Position numbers and translations under genes: made by a program. Below, piece by piece: positions 1 to 9,916 of a stretch of 54,477 nucleotides of DNA. The DNA comes from an uncultured Clostridium sp. Lineage in GTDB: Bacteria > Bacillota_I > Bacilli_A > Acholeplasmatales > Anaeroplasmataceae. The notes under the pieces were generated by a model. That model saw only the letters and a list, made by a program, of their open reading frames with translations, did not search any database and was not told where the DNA came from. Numbering within the stretch: position 1 is the first letter of the stretch; every line of letters begins with the position of its first letter. The stretch covers positions 1 through 54,477 of the forward strand of contig CAMNHY010000007.1 of NCBI GenBank assembly GCA_946540005.1, in the 5' to 3' direction.

Positions 1-763
1 GACCCATACGAGTAATTTTAAATGCAGTTTTTTTAATAATATCAGCAATTTCAGACAAAGATGCATCTTTAGGGGCTGACTTTATTGCGCTTCTAACAAC
101 ACCAGGACCTGAAACACCAACATTTATTACAGTATCAGCCTCTCCAATCCCGTGGAAAGCTCCAGCCATAAATGGATTATCTTCAACAGCATTACAAAAT
201 ACAACCAATTTACCAGCACCAATACAATTATTTTCTTTTGTTTCTTCTGCAGTCTTTTTAATAATTTGTCCCATTAATTTGACCGCGTCCATATTTATAC
301 CAGCTTTTGTAGAACCAACATTTATTGATGAACACAATTTAGATGTAGCTTTTAATGCTTCAGGTATAGAATTAATTAATTCTAAATCTCCAGCACTAAA
401 ACCTTTTTGAACCATAGCCGAATATCCACCTATAAAATCAATACCAATATCATTTGCTACTTTATCTAAAGTTTTAGCATATTTTACAGGATTACCACCA
501 GATGCACCACAAAGTAATGATATAGGTGTAACTGAAACTCTTTTATTTACTATAGGAATTCCATATGTTTTCTCTAAAAGATTTCCAACTTTTACTAAAT
601 CCTTGGCTTTATTATAAATTTTATTATATACTTTTTCACAAGACTTATCGATATCACTATCCATGCAATCAATTAAAGAAATACCCATTGTTATAGTTCT
701 AATATCTAGGTTTTCTTTTTTAATCATATTAATTGTTTCAAATATTTCTTCATTACTTAACAT
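1..763 (-). CDS. DUF711 / UPF0210 (PFL) family protein, C-terminus beyond window
   Basis: Reading the minus strand from the ATG at 761-763 gives an uninterrupted frame of 254 residues that runs off the left edge, so the 3' end is missing. The translation begins [20 protein letters not shown] and contains [20 protein letters not shown] and a glycine-rich stretch [20 protein letters not shown], which I recognise as the DUF711/UPF0210 family. The family is related in fold to glycyl-radical (pyruvate formate-lyase like) proteins by annotation, but its biochemical role is not established. An AGAGGT ribosome binding site overlaps the TAG stop of the ACT-domain gene just upstream, so the two are translated as a pair; this pairing is common in bacteria. 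Family assignment is confident; function is unknown. Confidence 0.85.
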   Translation of the reverse strand, partial: MLSNEEIFETINMIKKENLDIRTITMGISLIDCMDSDIDKSCEKVYNKIYNKAKDLVKVGNLLEKTYGIPIVNKRVSVTPISLLCGASGGNPVKYAKTLDKVANDIGIDFIGGYSAMVQKGFSAGDLELINSIPEALKATSKLCSSINVGSTKAGINMDAVKLMGQIIKKTAEETKENNCIGAGKLVVFCNAVEDNPFMAGAFHGIGEADTVINVGVSGPGVVRSAIKSAPKDASLSEIADIIKKTAFKITRMG

Positions 764-771
764 AATTACCT

Positions 772-1041
772 CTAAATTTTATGCATTGCATTAAAAATAT
801 CTTCATGCATAATATGTATTTCTACATTCTTTTCTTTCTTAACATTTTCAAAAGAATCAATAAATTCAGTAAATTCGCACTTTAAATTTAAAATATCAAC
901 AACCATAATCATTGCAAAATAATTATTTAAAATTGTTTGAGAAACCTCAATAATATTAGCATTCTTCTTCATACAAACATCTGATACTTTAGCTAAAATT
1001 CCAACTGAATCTTTACCTATAACAGCAATAACTGCATTCAT
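772..1041 (-). CDS. ACT domain-containing protein (UPF0237)
   Basis: An 89-residue stand-alone ACT domain. It starts [20 protein letters not shown], with the GKDSVGIL loop (residues 9-16) that binds small ligands, often amino acids, in ACT domains. The length matches the UPF0237 family, which is a single ACT domain with no catalytic part. A strong GGAGGATAT site precedes the ATG. It is the first gene of a two-gene unit with the DUF711 protein, whose Shine-Dalgarno overlaps this gene's TAG stop. By inference it senses a metabolite for, or regulates, its DUF711 partner; no direct evidence of the ligand is visible. Confidence 0.85.
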   Translation of the reverse strand: MNAVIAVIGKDSVGILAKVSDVCMKKNANIIEVSQTILNNYFAMIMVVDILNLKCEFTEFIDSFENVKKEKNVEIHIMHEDIFNAMHKI

Positions 1042-1070
1042 AATATATCCTCCTTTTTATCTTAATTACT

Positions 1071-1099
1071 ATTATAACTTTACAAATAAAAATTAACAA
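1071..1099 (-). promoter_or_regulatory. Promoter of the ACT/DUF711 pair
   Basis: Minus-strand TTGTTA (1094-1099), 17-base spacer, TATAAT (1071-1076), about 30 bases before the ACT gene. An imperfect inverted repeat (AACATTTCAAAA at 1098-1109 against TTTTGAAAATGTT at 1120-1132, one bulged base) begins at the -35 box and could be an operator. Confidence 0.6.
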
Positions 1100-1180
1100 C
1101 ATTTCAAAAATAATTAAAATTTTGAAAATGTTTCCATATGTTTTTTTATATCATTTTAATAAATTTCAACTATTTAAATA

Positions 1181-1212
1181 AAAAAACATATTAGACGAAA
1201 AGCCTAATATGT
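1181..1212 (-). terminator. Intrinsic terminator after the thioredoxin-like gene
   Basis: Perfect 9-bp stem ACATATTAG/CTAATATGT (1204-1212 with 1186-1194), 9-base loop, then a run of T on the minus strand (1181-1186). It ends the long glyQS-to-thioredoxin-like cluster. Confidence 0.85.
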
Positions 1213-1225
1213 CCATAAATTAAAT

Positions 1226-1537
1226 TTAATTTTTCAATTCATTAATTTTATTAATAACTTCATTAAAATCAAATGTTCCAAGATTCTTATAAACTTGTTC
1301 ACCTTTATAATAAATAAGTACACATGGAGAAGCATAAATATTTTTACTTCTTACAAGTTTCATATTATCTTTAACATCAACATAATATACTAAAAGATTA
1401 TTGTTCTTTAAGTAATTTTCTATATTTATTTCAAGTGTTTTACATCTTGTACAATTTTCTTGTCCAAAATCAAATAAAACTAATTCATTTTCATTAATTA
1501 TTTTATTAAAATCTAAATCTTTACTAAAATTTAACAT
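1226..1537 (-). CDS. Thioredoxin-like protein with CTRC motif
   Basis: 103 residues with a thioredoxin fold pattern: a beta strand ELVLFDFGQEN leading to a CTRC redox motif at residues 29-32, and a cis-proline signature YASPCVLIYY with Pro at about 71. The usual tryptophan and WCGPC of thioredoxin are replaced by ENCTRC, so this is a divergent thiol-disulfide family member rather than the main thioredoxin; the canonical trxA is present separately at 53680-53985. It has no signal peptide, so it should be cytoplasmic. It is the last gene before a strong terminator and starts 1 base after the esterase stop codon. Its partner reductase and substrate cannot be inferred. Confidence 0.75.
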   Translation of the reverse strand: MLNFSKDLDFNKIINENELVLFDFGQENCTRCKTLEINIENYLKNNNLLVYYVDVKDNMKLVRSKNIYASPCVLIYYKGEQVYKNLGTFDFNEVINKINELKN

Positions 1538-1538
1538 A

Positions 1539-2303
1539 TTAAATCCAATTTTTTAGAATTAACCATTTTTTTAAGTTTACTGTCCATTGATTGATGTAAG
1601 AATCTTTATGATTTTTACCTCCATCAACCATTGAATCATCAGCTAAACTCATTCCATGACTTCCTTTAGGATATAAATGATATTCACAATTAATTCCATT
1701 AAGTTTAAATTGTTCTAGAAGTCTAATAGAATTAAGACAATTAACAGATTCATCTGTAATAGTATGCCACATAAATACATCAGGTAATTCTTTAGATACA
1801 TGTTTTTCAAGAGATAATTTATCTAACAATTCTTCAGAATATTTATCTTTTAATAAGTATTCAAATGATGATTTATGCATAATATCTTTATCACTTGATA
1901 CAACAGGATAACATAAAACTAATCCATCAGAAAGAGAATTTTTGCCATATTCATTATGATAAATAGCTTGAGATAAAACTAAATGAGCACCCGCACTAAA
2001 TCCAATGTTTAAGATTTTACCATTTAGATTATATTTTTTAATATTATTTCTAAAATAATCTATTACATATGCTAATTCTTCTTGAGGATTAGGATATGAA
2101 TTCAATTCTTCACGATAATTTAAAACACAAGCATGAAATCCAAGATTCATAAAAAAATCTGCTACATTTTTAGCTTCTCTTTTTGATGTATGATCATATC
2201 CTCCACCAGGTACTATTACAACAAGTGGTTTAATATTTGAATCTAAACTATAAAAAGTAAAATAATTTTTTGAATTTTCAAAAAATATCTTTTCTTCTAT
2301 CAT
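1539..2303 (-). CDS. Alpha/beta hydrolase (BD-FAE / acetyl-esterase-like)
   Basis: 254 residues. The oxyanion loop PGGGY (32-36) follows the strand PLVVIV, and the nucleophile elbow is GFSAG with Ser103. A candidate acid lies in TITDES and the catalytic His in KGSHGMSLAD near the C-terminus, so the triad looks complete. This arrangement matches the BD-FAE/HSL-like carboxylesterases that deacetylate xylan or small esters. No signal peptide is present, so it acts in the cytoplasm. Its ATG overlaps the TGA stop of trmK as ATGA, giving translational coupling, but the functional link with trmK is probably only positional. Substrate unknown. Confidence 0.8.
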   Translation of the reverse strand: MIEEKIFFENSKNYFTFYSLDSNIKPLVVIVPGGGYDHTSKREAKNVADFFMNLGFHACVLNYREELNSYPNPQEELAYVIDYFRNNIKKYNLNGKILNIGFSAGAHLVLSQAIYHNEYGKNSLSDGLVLCYPVVSSDKDIMHKSSFEYLLKDKYSEELLDKLSLEKHVSKELPDVFMWHTITDESVNCLNSIRLLEQFKLNGINCEYHLYPKGSHGMSLADDSMVDGGKNHKDSYINQWTVNLKKWLILKNWI

Positions 2304-2956
2304 TTTAAAATCTCCTCATACATAGCTTTTTCCATTTTTAACTTAGAAATAGCTATTGGATCCTTTGCCATTTTAAGAGCGTTTTTAGTTTTTTCTAAAG
2401 CTTCAGAATATTTTTTAATAAATAATTCAGGTTTCTTTTCTCTTAAAACAGGTCCAAACATCATATCGAAATAATCATATTTTCTAGATAACTTTTTATT
2501 AGATACAACTAATATTTCATAAATATGTTTATTATCTTCAATCATGAATTCATCATCAATACTAAACAAATTATTAATTAAAAAGAATCTTAATTTTGGA
2601 GTATCATTATGAGCTGATAAAATAAGTTTCTTACAATTTTTAACATAATCAATATCATAACTTAAAATATCAACTATGTTCATTCCACCCATACCAGAAA
2701 TAACTATTCCATCTACAGGCTTATCAAATTGCATAAAACCATTTGATTTAATAATTTCAATTTTATCTTCTAAAGATGCATCACTAACATTTCTTTTAGC
2801 AGCTTCAATTGGTCCATCAACTACATCAAGACCATAACCTTTATTAACGCCATATTTAGTAATGGCGTTAATAAGTGTATATGCATGATCACATCCAACA
2901 TCAACAATAGTATCTAAACCTTTTGTTAGTGAAGCTATAAAATCAAGTCTATCCAT
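2300..2956 (-). CDS. trmK: tRNA (adenine(22)-N1)-methyltransferase
   Basis: 218 residues. The N-terminus carries the SAM-binding motif I as TIVDVGCDHAYTLI (about 16-29), and ISGMGGMNI follows at the expected motif IV place; this is the signature of the TrmK family (COG2384), which makes m1A22 in tRNA-Ser and some other tRNAs of Gram-positive bacteria. The position directly after the primary sigma factor gene (1-base gap) is the usual context of trmK in Firmicutes and supports the call. The stop is a TGA, one of only two in the window, and overlaps the start of the next gene. Confidence 0.9.
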   Translation of the reverse strand: MDRLDFIASLTKGLDTIVDVGCDHAYTLINAITKYGVNKGYGLDVVDGPIEAAKRNVSDASLEDKIEIIKSNGFMQFDKPVDGIVISGMGGMNIVDILSYDIDYVKNCKKLILSAHNDTPKLRFFLINNLFSIDDEFMIEDNKHIYEILVVSNKKLSRKYDYFDMMFGPVLREKKPELFIKKYSEALEKTKNALKMAKDPIAISKLKMEKAMYEEILK

Positions 2957-2957
2957 A

Positions 2958-4169
2958 TTATCTAGTTAAGAAATCCTTTAATTTGTTGCTTCTAGATGGA
3001 TGTCTTAATTTTCTTAAAGCTTTAGCTTCAATTTGACGAATACGTTCACGAGTTACATTGAAATCCTTACCTACTTCTTCAAGAGTCTTAGGACGGTTAT
3101 CATCTAGACCAAATCTTAAACGAATAACTCTCTCTTCACGATCTGTTAATGTAGATAAAGCATTATTTAATTCTTCTCTTAATTTAGTTTGTTGAGTATA
3201 TTCATATGGATCTTGAGCAGATGTATCAGGAACGAAATCACCAAGTGATGAATCTTCTTCTTCACCTACTGGCTTTTCTAGAGAAATTGGTTCTTGAGCT
3301 ATCTTTAAGATATTTTGAACTTTCTCAACAGAAATACCCATTCTTTGTGCAATTTCTTCGTGACTTGGTTCACGAGATAATTCTTGAACAAGTTGTCTTT
3401 GAACTTTCATAAGCTTATTAATAGTTTCAACCATATGAACAGGAATACGAATTGTTCTTGCTTGGTCAGCTACAGCACGAGTAATTGCTTGTCTAATCCA
3501 CCAAGTTGCATATGTAGAAAATTTAAATCCTTTATCAACTTCGAATTTATCTACAGCCTTTAAAAGACCCATATTACCTTCTTGAATAAGATCAAGGAAA
3601 GCTAATCCACGATTAGAATATTTTTTAGCGATATTAACAACAAGTCTTAAGTTTGCTTCAGATAATTTGTTACGTGCATCTTCACCTAAAGCTTCTGTAT
3701 CTAGTAATTGTTGATATTCTTCATCATTAAATAAATCTGGATTTTCATCAGCTTTAGCTAATTTTTCTGTAGCAATTTTTCCATTAGCTACACGTTCAGC
3801 ATATAAAACTTCTTCATCATGAGTCAAAAGTCTAATATTACCGATTTCCTTTAGATACATTCTAACTGGATCATTAATTTTAGCAGTAGGTGCAACAGTA
3901 GCAGCTAATTGTTCAAGTGATTCATTTGTAATATCTTCAACATCTTCCTCATCGTCCATATTAGCTAATGCAGCCATATCTGGTTCTTCACTACCATCTG
4001 CATCTAAATCTTCATTAACTTTAATTCCTTCATTATCAAGAGCTGTAACAATCTTATCATATTCTTCGCTATCAAGCTTGCAATATTTTACAACATCAGC
4101 ACTAGAAAGCTTATTGTTATTATTTTTGGCTTGTTCAATTAATATTGTTTTAATTTCTTCAAAAGTCAT
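2958..4169 (-). CDS. rpoD: RNA polymerase primary sigma factor (SigA/RpoD)
   Basis: 403 residues. A short region 1.1 (1-60) and an acidic linker (55-82) are followed by region 1.2 from [10 protein letters not shown] (101), region 2 with [35 protein letters not shown] and the promoter-melting [15 protein letters not shown] (171-240), region 3 with [10 protein letters not shown], and region 4 with the helix-turn-helix [20 protein letters not shown] near the C-terminus. This is the full housekeeping sigma-70 architecture, and it fits the near-consensus -35/-10 promoters seen through the window. It lies 11 bases downstream of dnaG with an AGGAGAATAATT site, forming the classic dnaG-sigA macromolecular-synthesis pair. 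Confidence 0.97.
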   Translation of the reverse strand: MTFEEIKTILIEQAKNNNNKLSSADVVKYCKLDSEEYDKIVTALDNEGIKVNEDLDADGSEEPDMAALANMDDEEDVEDITNESLEQLAATVAPTAKINDPVRMYLKEIGNIRLLTHDEEVLYAERVANGKIATEKLAKADENPDLFNDEEYQQLLDTEALGEDARNKLSEANLRLVVNIAKKYSNRGLAFLDLIQEGNMGLLKAVDKFEVDKGFKFSTYATWWIRQAITRAVADQARTIRIPVHMVETINKLMKVQRQLVQELSREPSHEEIAQRMGISVEKVQNILKIAQEPISLEKPVGEEEDSSLGDFVPDTSAQDPYEYTQQTKLREELNNALSTLTDREERVIRLRFGLDDNRPKTLEEVGKDFNVTRERIRQIEAKALRKLRHPSRSNKLKDFLTR

Positions 4170-4180
4170 AATTATTCTCC

Positions 4181-6025
4181 TTATCTACTTTTTAAATCTT
4201 TTCTCTTCTTATTCAACCTTTTTAATTGATTTAATCTTTCATTCAAATCATTTAACTGATCATCAAAGTTTAAACTATTAAATTTAGGATTTTCTGTAGG
4301 AATATCCTTACTCATAAATATCATATCAACACATAAATTCATATCAGAAGAATTATAATTTTCTGTTTCTTTTAAATTGAATAATGTTTTTTTATCACTA
4401 ACTACACAATTATAATATTTTTGATCAGATAATAATTGTAAAAATTTACCCTCATTATATGAATCATAAATTCCATAATATGTGTTAATTAATTCATCCC
4501 ATAATGCTTTATGTATATCATCAAAGCACTGATATAATGGAATATTTCTTTCGCATTTACTATCAAGTTCTAATGCAATTTTTTTACTAATTTTTGCATA
4601 ATTAAATAATCTTAGTTCACATCTCAATCTGAACATAAGATTATTCCATTCTTCGTTAGAATAACCTTGAGGTAAAATAGCTTGAGATTTTAGTACAATT
4701 GAATTATTATCAATATTCTCAACTACATTAGTTCCTTTTACAAAACTATTATAATCAAGGAACAACGAAGCTTGAGAAACACCAGAATCTTGTGAAAATT
4801 TATTTAAATATGATTCAACTAAAACACGTGAATTTAATGTTTTCAAGAAATTAAATAGATCTATTTTAACTTTATCAACTATAGATAGATCATTTAAATT
4901 CTTATTTCTAACATAATAATCATATATAAAATCATTTGGACTTTCTATATGAGATTCAAAATATTCAACATATTTTTCACTACCATATTTTAATACATAT
5001 TCATCTGGGTCCATCCCATCAGGTAATCTTACTAAATTTGTTGTAATATCAGGTTCATTCTTTAAAAGTTTAATAGCTTTAATCATTGCATTGATACCAG
5101 CACTATCACCATCATAACAGACAACAATATTGTTAGTAAAACTTTTTAACAATCTTATTTGATTAATTGTTAAAGCTGTACCCATTGAGCATACTGCTTC
5201 ACCAAGTCCTGATTTAGTAGACGCAATAACATCCATTTGTCCTTCATGAAGAATAACTCTTTTTTTCTTTAAAATATGTGGTTGAGCTAAATCAATATGA
5301 TAAATTGATTGATTTTTTTTAAATATAATTGTTTCAGGTGAATTAATATATTTTGCAGTATCTTCTTCACCATTATAAATTCTACCGGAGAAAGCAATAA
5401 TATTAGAATTTCTATCACATACAGGGAACATTATACGTTTTCTAAACAAATCGTAAAAAGAATCACTTTTTTCACTAGCCTTTATAAGTCCGCAATCTAT
5501 CATATCTATTTCATTAAATTTTAAATCTCTTAATGTAAGATATAATGCATCAGATTTATCAGGAGCTAATCCAATATTGAATTCATCAATAATTTCCTTA
5601 GTAATGCCTCTTTTTTCTAAATACTTAATAGCTTCTTGTCCGCTCTTTGTTGAAATAAGATTATAATGATAAAACTTTGCAGCTTCGCTCATTATCTTAT
5701 AATATTTTGACAAATCTGGACCGGTATTTTTCTTTTTAATATTAAGTTCTACATTAGCTTTTTGCGCTAATATAATACAAGCTTCTTCAAAACTAATATT
5801 TTTAATTTTCATTAAAAATGATATAGGATTTCCGCCAGCACCACAGCCCATACATTTAGCTATTTTTTTTGACGGAGATACCATAAAGGAAGGTGTCTTT
5901 TCCTGATGGAAAGGACATATTCCTTTATAATCTGAACCAGCTTTTGTAAGAGAAATATATTCGCTAACTAAAGCTACTATATCTGTTTTATCTATAATTT
6001 CTTTAATTTTAGCATCTTCAATCAT
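4181..6025 (-). CDS. dnaG: DNA primase
   Basis: 614 residues, normal length for bacterial DnaG. The N-terminal CHC2 zinc-binding domain shows Cys37, His40, Cys58 and Cys61 around [11 protein letters not shown] and [11 protein letters not shown]. The TOPRIM catalytic core is seen as [10 protein letters not shown] followed by [10 protein letters not shown], which hold the acidic metal ligands. The C-terminal part (about 430-614) is divergent and would be the helicase-binding domain. It synthesises RNA primers for replication. The gene follows glyQS by 25 bases with AAAGGAG before the ATG and precedes rpoD, the conserved order in Bacillota. Confidence 0.97.
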   Translation of the reverse strand: MIEDAKIKEIIDKTDIVALVSEYISLTKAGSDYKGICPFHQEKTPSFMVSPSKKIAKCMGCGAGGNPISFLMKIKNISFEEACIILAQKANVELNIKKKNTGPDLSKYYKIMSEAAKFYHYNLISTKSGQEAIKYLEKRGITKEIIDEFNIGLAPDKSDALYLTLRDLKFNEIDMIDCGLIKASEKSDSFYDLFRKRIMFPVCDRNSNIIAFSGRIYNGEEDTAKYINSPETIIFKKNQSIYHIDLAQPHILKKKRVILHEGQMDVIASTKSGLGEAVCSMGTALTINQIRLLKSFTNNIVVCYDGDSAGINAMIKAIKLLKNEPDITTNLVRLPDGMDPDEYVLKYGSEKYVEYFESHIESPNDFIYDYYVRNKNLNDLSIVDKVKIDLFNFLKTLNSRVLVESYLNKFSQDSGVSQASLFLDYNSFVKGTNVVENIDNNSIVLKSQAILPQGYSNEEWNNLMFRLRCELRLFNYAKISKKIALELDSKCERNIPLYQCFDDIHKALWDELINTYYGIYDSYNEGKFLQLLSDQKYYNCVVSDKKTLFNLKETENYNSSDMNLCVDMIFMSKDIPTENPKFNSLNFDDQLNDLNERLNQLKRLNKKRKDLKSR

Positions 6026-6050
6026 ATACTTCTCCTTTTCTTATAATTTA

Positions 6051-7430
6051 TTAGAATTTAATTTTGTTATTAACGTATTCTGCAACTTCTTCAATCTTTA
6101 AAGTAACTTGTTGCATAGTATCTCTGTCACGTAAAGTAACTGTACCTTCATTTAATGTATTATCATCAACAGTTAAACAGAATGGAGTACCAATTGAATC
6201 TTGTCTTCTATATCTCTTACCAATAGCAGCAGATTCATCATAAGTAACAGGGAATTCTTTAGCTAATTGTGCAAATATTTCATTTGCCTTATCAGCATGT
6301 ACTTTCTTAATTAGAGGTAAAACACATACCTTATATGGTGCTAAATGGTATTTTAATCTTAATACTTCACGTGTATCACCATTTTCAAGTGTCTCATTAT
6401 CATATGCTGAGAATAAAATAGCTAATAATAATCTACCAACACCAACAGATGGTTCAACAACATAAGGAATATATTTTGTATTAGTATCACTATCTAAATA
6501 TTCTAGATTTTCTTTAGAGTGTTCCATATGACGCTTTAAATCATAATCAGTTCTTGATGCTATACCCCAAAGTTCACCAAATCCCCATGGGAAATTATAC
6601 TCAATGTCTGTTGTAGCTTTTGAATAGAATGCTAATTCCTTTGGATCATGATCTCTATATCTTACTTCTTCTTCTTTAAGACCCATAGAGATTAAGAAAT
6701 CATGACAATATTGACGCCAATATGTGAACCATTCATCTTCTGTACCTGGTTTGCAGAAGAATTCTAATTCCATTTGTTCAAACTCACGTGTTCTGAATAT
6801 GAAATTACCTGGAGTAATTTCATTTCTAAATGATTTACCAATTTGACCAATACCAAATGGTAATTTCTTACGCATAGAACGTTGAACGTTCTTAAAGTTA
6901 ACGAAAATACCTTGTGCAGTTTCAGGACGTAAATATACAGTATTCTTACTGTCTTCAGTTACACCTTGGAAAGTCTTAAACATTAAGTTAAATTGTCTAA
7001 TGTCTGTGAAATCATGTGCTCCACAGTTTGGACATGGAATAGAATTAGCCTTAATGAAATTCATTAATTCTTCGTTACTCATTCCATCGCCTGTAACCTT
7101 ACCATTTGTAAAGTCTTCGATAATCTTATCGGCTCTAAAACGGCTCTTACATGCTTTGCAGTCGCAAAGTGGATCAGAGAATCCACCAACGTGTCCTGTT
7201 GCAACCCAAGTTTCAGGATTCATGATAATTGCACTATCTAATCCTACATTATATGGAGATTCTTGAATAAATTTCTTCTTCCAAGAATTCTTAATATTAT
7301 CTTCAAGCATTTGACCTAGAGGACCATAGTCCCATGAATTTGCTAATCCACCATATATTTCACTACCTTGAAATACAAATCCTTTTTCTTTTAAGAATTT
7401 GACCAATTGGTCCAAATTTATTTTACTCAT
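6051..7430 (-). CDS. glyQS: Glycine--tRNA ligase (homodimeric class II)
   Basis: 459 residues from the chosen start at 7428-7430 ([17 protein letters not shown]), preceded by GGAGGAATGTATT; an in-frame upstream start at 7472 lacks a site and would add 14 unlikely residues. Class II motifs are visible: the motif 2 region [26 protein letters not shown] and motif 3 [15 protein letters not shown] zinc-binding cysteine cluster [10 protein letters not shown] and CPNCGAHDF sits in the insertion typical of the alpha2 GlyRS. It charges tRNA-Gly, including presumably the tandem tRNA-Gly genes at 54220-54477. It heads the cluster with dnaG and rpoD. No T-box fits in its short upstream gap. Confidence 0.95.
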   Translation of the reverse strand: MSKINLDQLVKFLKEKGFVFQGSEIYGGLANSWDYGPLGQMLEDNIKNSWKKKFIQESPYNVGLDSAIIMNPETWVATGHVGGFSDPLCDCKACKSRFRADKIIEDFTNGKVTGDGMSNEELMNFIKANSIPCPNCGAHDFTDIRQFNLMFKTFQGVTEDSKNTVYLRPETAQGIFVNFKNVQRSMRKKLPFGIGQIGKSFRNEITPGNFIFRTREFEQMELEFFCKPGTEDEWFTYWRQYCHDFLISMGLKEEEVRYRDHDPKELAFYSKATTDIEYNFPWGFGELWGIASRTDYDLKRHMEHSKENLEYLDSDTNTKYIPYVVEPSVGVGRLLLAILFSAYDNETLENGDTREVLRLKYHLAPYKVCVLPLIKKVHADKANEIFAQLAKEFPVTYDESAAIGKRYRRQDSIGTPFCLTVDDNTLNEGTVTLRDRDTMQQVTLKIEEVAEYVNNKIKF

Positions 7431-7511
7431 AATACATTCCTCCGAAAATTCATACAATATAAAAATAGTCAATTTTTAAATATTGTAAACACACAAAATC
7501 AATTTTTTTTA

Positions 7512-8096
7512 TTATTCTACATATTCATCAAATATTTCAAGAATTTTATCTAATCCTTCTCTAGTTTCACTAGATGTAGGATAAATTTGATTAAATGAAT
7601 CTAATTCTAATTTATCTTTTATTAATTTCTTTTGATGATCATATTGACTTTTCTTTACTTTATCCATCTTTGTAGCTATGACAATAGTTTTAATATTATA
7701 ATACTTCAAGAAATCATACATAGTTTTATCATCTTCAGTTGGTTCATGACGGAAATCAACTAATAAGAAAGCACATTTTAATTCTTTACGTGTTGTAATA
7801 TATTCTTCAATCATCTTACCAAATTGTTCAATTTGAGATTTGCTTCTAACTGCATATCCATAACCAGGAACATCTACTAATACTAATAAATCATTAATAT
7901 TAAACATATTTAATGTAATTGTTTTCCCAGGTTTTGATGAAGTTTTTGCTAAATTTTTTCTATTGCATAACGCATTAATAAATGAAGATTTACCAACATT
8001 AGATCTGCCACAAAACATAAATTCAGGTTTACCGCCATCTAACATATGGCTCTTATTTGTTCCGCTCTTAATAAATTCAGCTTTTGTAATTCTCAT
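7512..8096 (-). CDS. engB: Ribosome biogenesis GTP-binding protein EngB/YsxC
   Basis: 194 residues. The TRAFAC GTPase motifs are in order: G1 GRSNVGKSS (30-38), a G2 threonine in KPGKTITLN, G3 DVPGYGYA, G4 TKMDK and G5 SSETREG. FCGRSNVGKSSFINAL and the length are diagnostic for EngB/YsxC, an essential factor for 50S subunit maturation in Bacillus. The ATG overlaps the PHP phosphoesterase stop as TAATG, so the two are translated together. The following gap to glyQS (81 bases) shows no clear terminator hairpin. Confidence 0.95.
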   Translation of the reverse strand: MRITKAEFIKSGTNKSHMLDGGKPEFMFCGRSNVGKSSFINALCNRKNLAKTSSKPGKTITLNMFNINDLLVLVDVPGYGYAVRSKSQIEQFGKMIEEYITTRKELKCAFLLVDFRHEPTEDDKTMYDFLKYYNIKTIVIATKMDKVKKSQYDHQKKLIKDKLELDSFNQIYPTSSETREGLDKILEIFDEYVE

Positions 8097-8908
8097 TATT
8101 TAACCTCAATATTTAATCTATTCAAAATAATATTGAATTCATCATCCTCTAAATAAGAAACACCAATCTCACCATGCTTCTTATCACCATGGAAATCAGA
8201 ACCAGCACTAACAAATAAACCTTTCTCTTTTGCTAATTTTCTAAATTTAGATTCTTCATTTTCTTTATTTCTAGGATATCTAGCTTCTATACCATCAATC
8301 CCCATATCACATACTTTTAATACATTTTCATAATCCATTAAAGTTGGGTGAGCTAAAATAACAATAGCACCCATATCATGCATCATTTTAATTCCTTCTT
8401 CAGGAGTCATTTTAGATGCAGGAATATATGCTTTAGAATCATTAGATACACATAAATTAGCTAAATTAGGATCTATGTCTGGATTATTCTCAAGAATATT
8501 CTTATACATATTTCCTCTAGTAATAATTGTTCCAGACAATAATGTATCTAGATTCATTTTAACATGATAATATTCTTGAATAAGATTAGCCATTTTTATT
8601 GCACGTTCTCTTCTCTTATCAATAATATCTTGGCTAAATTTATACATTTCTTGTGGTACAACGTTATTAGGCCAGTAACATACTAAGTGGCAATTATCAT
8701 TTCCAATTTTAGTTGATAATTCGCAGCCCTTAAGAACGAATACTCCAATTTTTTTACCATATTCGAATGCTTCATCAACACCAAATACACTATCATGATC
8801 AGTAAGACCTAAAATGTTAAGGTTATGTTCTTTAGCTCTTTCAACCACTTCACTTACTTTATACCAACCATCTGAATAATTAGAATGTGAATGTAAATCA
8901 GCTCTCAT
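8096..8908 (-). CDS. PHP domain phosphoesterase (TrpH/RNase AM-like)
   Basis: 270 residues, a single PHP domain. Metal ligands are seen as DLHSHSNYSDGW (His6, His8), GLTDHDS (about 35-41), the internal AHPTLMDY and the C-terminal SAGSDFHGDKKHGEIG. This matches the YciV/TrpH group, whose E. coli member is a 5'-3' exoribonuclease acting on RNA 5' ends and on 3',5'-bisphosphonucleotides. Here the exact substrate is inferred only from the family. The start has a strong AAAGGAGG site, directly after a hairpin terminator that closes phoH. It is coupled to engB. Confidence 0.85.
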   Translation of the reverse strand: MRADLHSHSNYSDGWYKVSEVVERAKEHNLNILGLTDHDSVFGVDEAFEYGKKIGVFVLKGCELSTKIGNDNCHLVCYWPNNVVPQEMYKFSQDIIDKRRERAIKMANLIQEYYHVKMNLDTLLSGTIITRGNMYKNILENNPDIDPNLANLCVSNDSKAYIPASKMTPEEGIKMMHDMGAIVILAHPTLMDYENVLKVCDMGIDGIEARYPRNKENEESKFRKLAKEKGLFVSAGSDFHGDKKHGEIGVSYLEDDEFNIILNRLNIEVK

Positions 8909-8929
8909 ATGAGTCCTCCTTTAAACGAG

Positions 8930-8955
8930 AAAAAGTTAGTCAATTACTTGACTAA
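8930..8955 (-). terminator. Terminator hairpin overlapping the phoH stop codon
   Basis: Perfect 8-bp stem TTAGTCAA/TTGACTAA with loop GTAA (8936-8955), then CTTTTT on the minus strand. The first arm includes the last codons and TAA stop of phoH. The T run ends about 15 bases before the AAAGGAGG of the PHP gene, leaving no room for a separate promoter. Confidence 0.65.
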
Positions 8956-9906
8956 TTTTTCACTTTTTTCATAGGCATCGATTACTTTTTGAACTAACGG
9001 ATGTCTTACAACGTCCTCTTTTTCAAATTTAGTAATTCCGATTCCTTCAATATTTTTAAGTAAATGACACGCATTTACTAAACCACTTTTTTTACCATTA
9101 GGTAAATCTATTTGTGATACATCACCAGTAATAACCATTTTAGAATTAAATCCCATTCTGGTTAAAAACATCTTCATTTGAAGTTCAGTTGTATTTTGAG
9201 CTTCATCTAAAATGCAAAAACAATTCTCTAATGTTCTTCCTCTCATATATGCTAAAGGTGCAATTTCTATAATTCCGTTTTCAATATAATTTTCAACAGC
9301 TTTAACACCTAACATATCGTATAAAGCATCATATAGAGGACGAAGATATGGATCTATTTTTTCTTTTAAATCACCAGGTAAAAAACCTAGGGATTCTCCA
9401 GCTTCTATAGCAGGTCTTGTTAATAATATTCTTTTAATAGTTCCTTTTTTTAAAAGTGAAACGGCATAGACAACAGCTAAATAAGTTTTACCAGTACCTG
9501 CAGGTCCTACACCAAAACTTATATCATTAACATTTAAGCTTCTTAGATATTCTATTTGTTTCAAAGTTTTAGGGAAAATAGGTTTTCCTAAAAAATTTCT
9601 ATCTATCATCTCTTTCTTTTTATAGATAATAAATAGAGAATTATAATTTTTTTCTAAATTATTATAAATGTAAATTAAATCCCTTTCAGTTACCTGAAAA
9701 TCGTTTAATGTCATGAAAGTTAATACTTCAAACATTTTTTTAAGATTTTCAATTTTATTTTCATCTACATCATCAAATGAAACTTCATTAAGATTAACAT
9801 TAATATTAAATCCAAATAATTTTTCAATTATTTTAAGATTTGAATTATTAACTCCACAAATATTTTGACAATCTTTCATTGAAGAAATACTAGTCAAAAA
9901 GAACAT
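8944..9906 (-). CDS. phoH: PhoH family ATPase (PhoH-like, YbeZ type)
   Basis: 320 residues. The N-terminal part (1-115) is a small KH-like region, followed by a RecA/SF1-like ATPase core with Walker A GPAGTGKT (134-141), the PhoH-specific GESLGFLPGDLKEKIDPYLRP, Walker B CFCILDEAQNTT and a downstream TGDVSQIDLPNG. PhoH/YbeZ partners the YbeY endoribonuclease in ribosome quality control in many bacteria; ybeY is usually adjacent but is not seen here. It starts 10 bases after mgtE with AGGGGTGG before the ATG. Its C-terminal codons form a terminator stem. Confidence 0.92.
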   Translation of the reverse strand: MFFLTSISSMKDCQNICGVNNSNLKIIEKLFGFNINVNLNEVSFDDVDENKIENLKKMFEVLTFMTLNDFQVTERDLIYIYNNLEKNYNSLFIIYKKKEMIDRNFLGKPIFPKTLKQIEYLRSLNVNDISFGVGPAGTGKTYLAVVYAVSLLKKGTIKRILLTRPAIEAGESLGFLPGDLKEKIDPYLRPLYDALYDMLGVKAVENYIENGIIEIAPLAYMRGRTLENCFCILDEAQNTTELQMKMFLTRMGFNSKMVITGDVSQIDLPNGKKSGLVNACHLLKNIEGIGITKFEKEDVVRHPLVQKVIDAYEKSEKLVK

Positions 9907-9916
9907 TAAACCACCC

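Noticed and set aside
3206-4281. Plus-strand frames over rpoD and dnaG, and similar plus-strand frames across the window
   Set aside because: Each lies opposite a clearly conserved minus-strand gene, lacks an RBS and has no family similarity that I recognise.
7431-7511. T-box before glyQS
   Set aside because: The gap of 81 bases is too short and has no T-box core or terminator.
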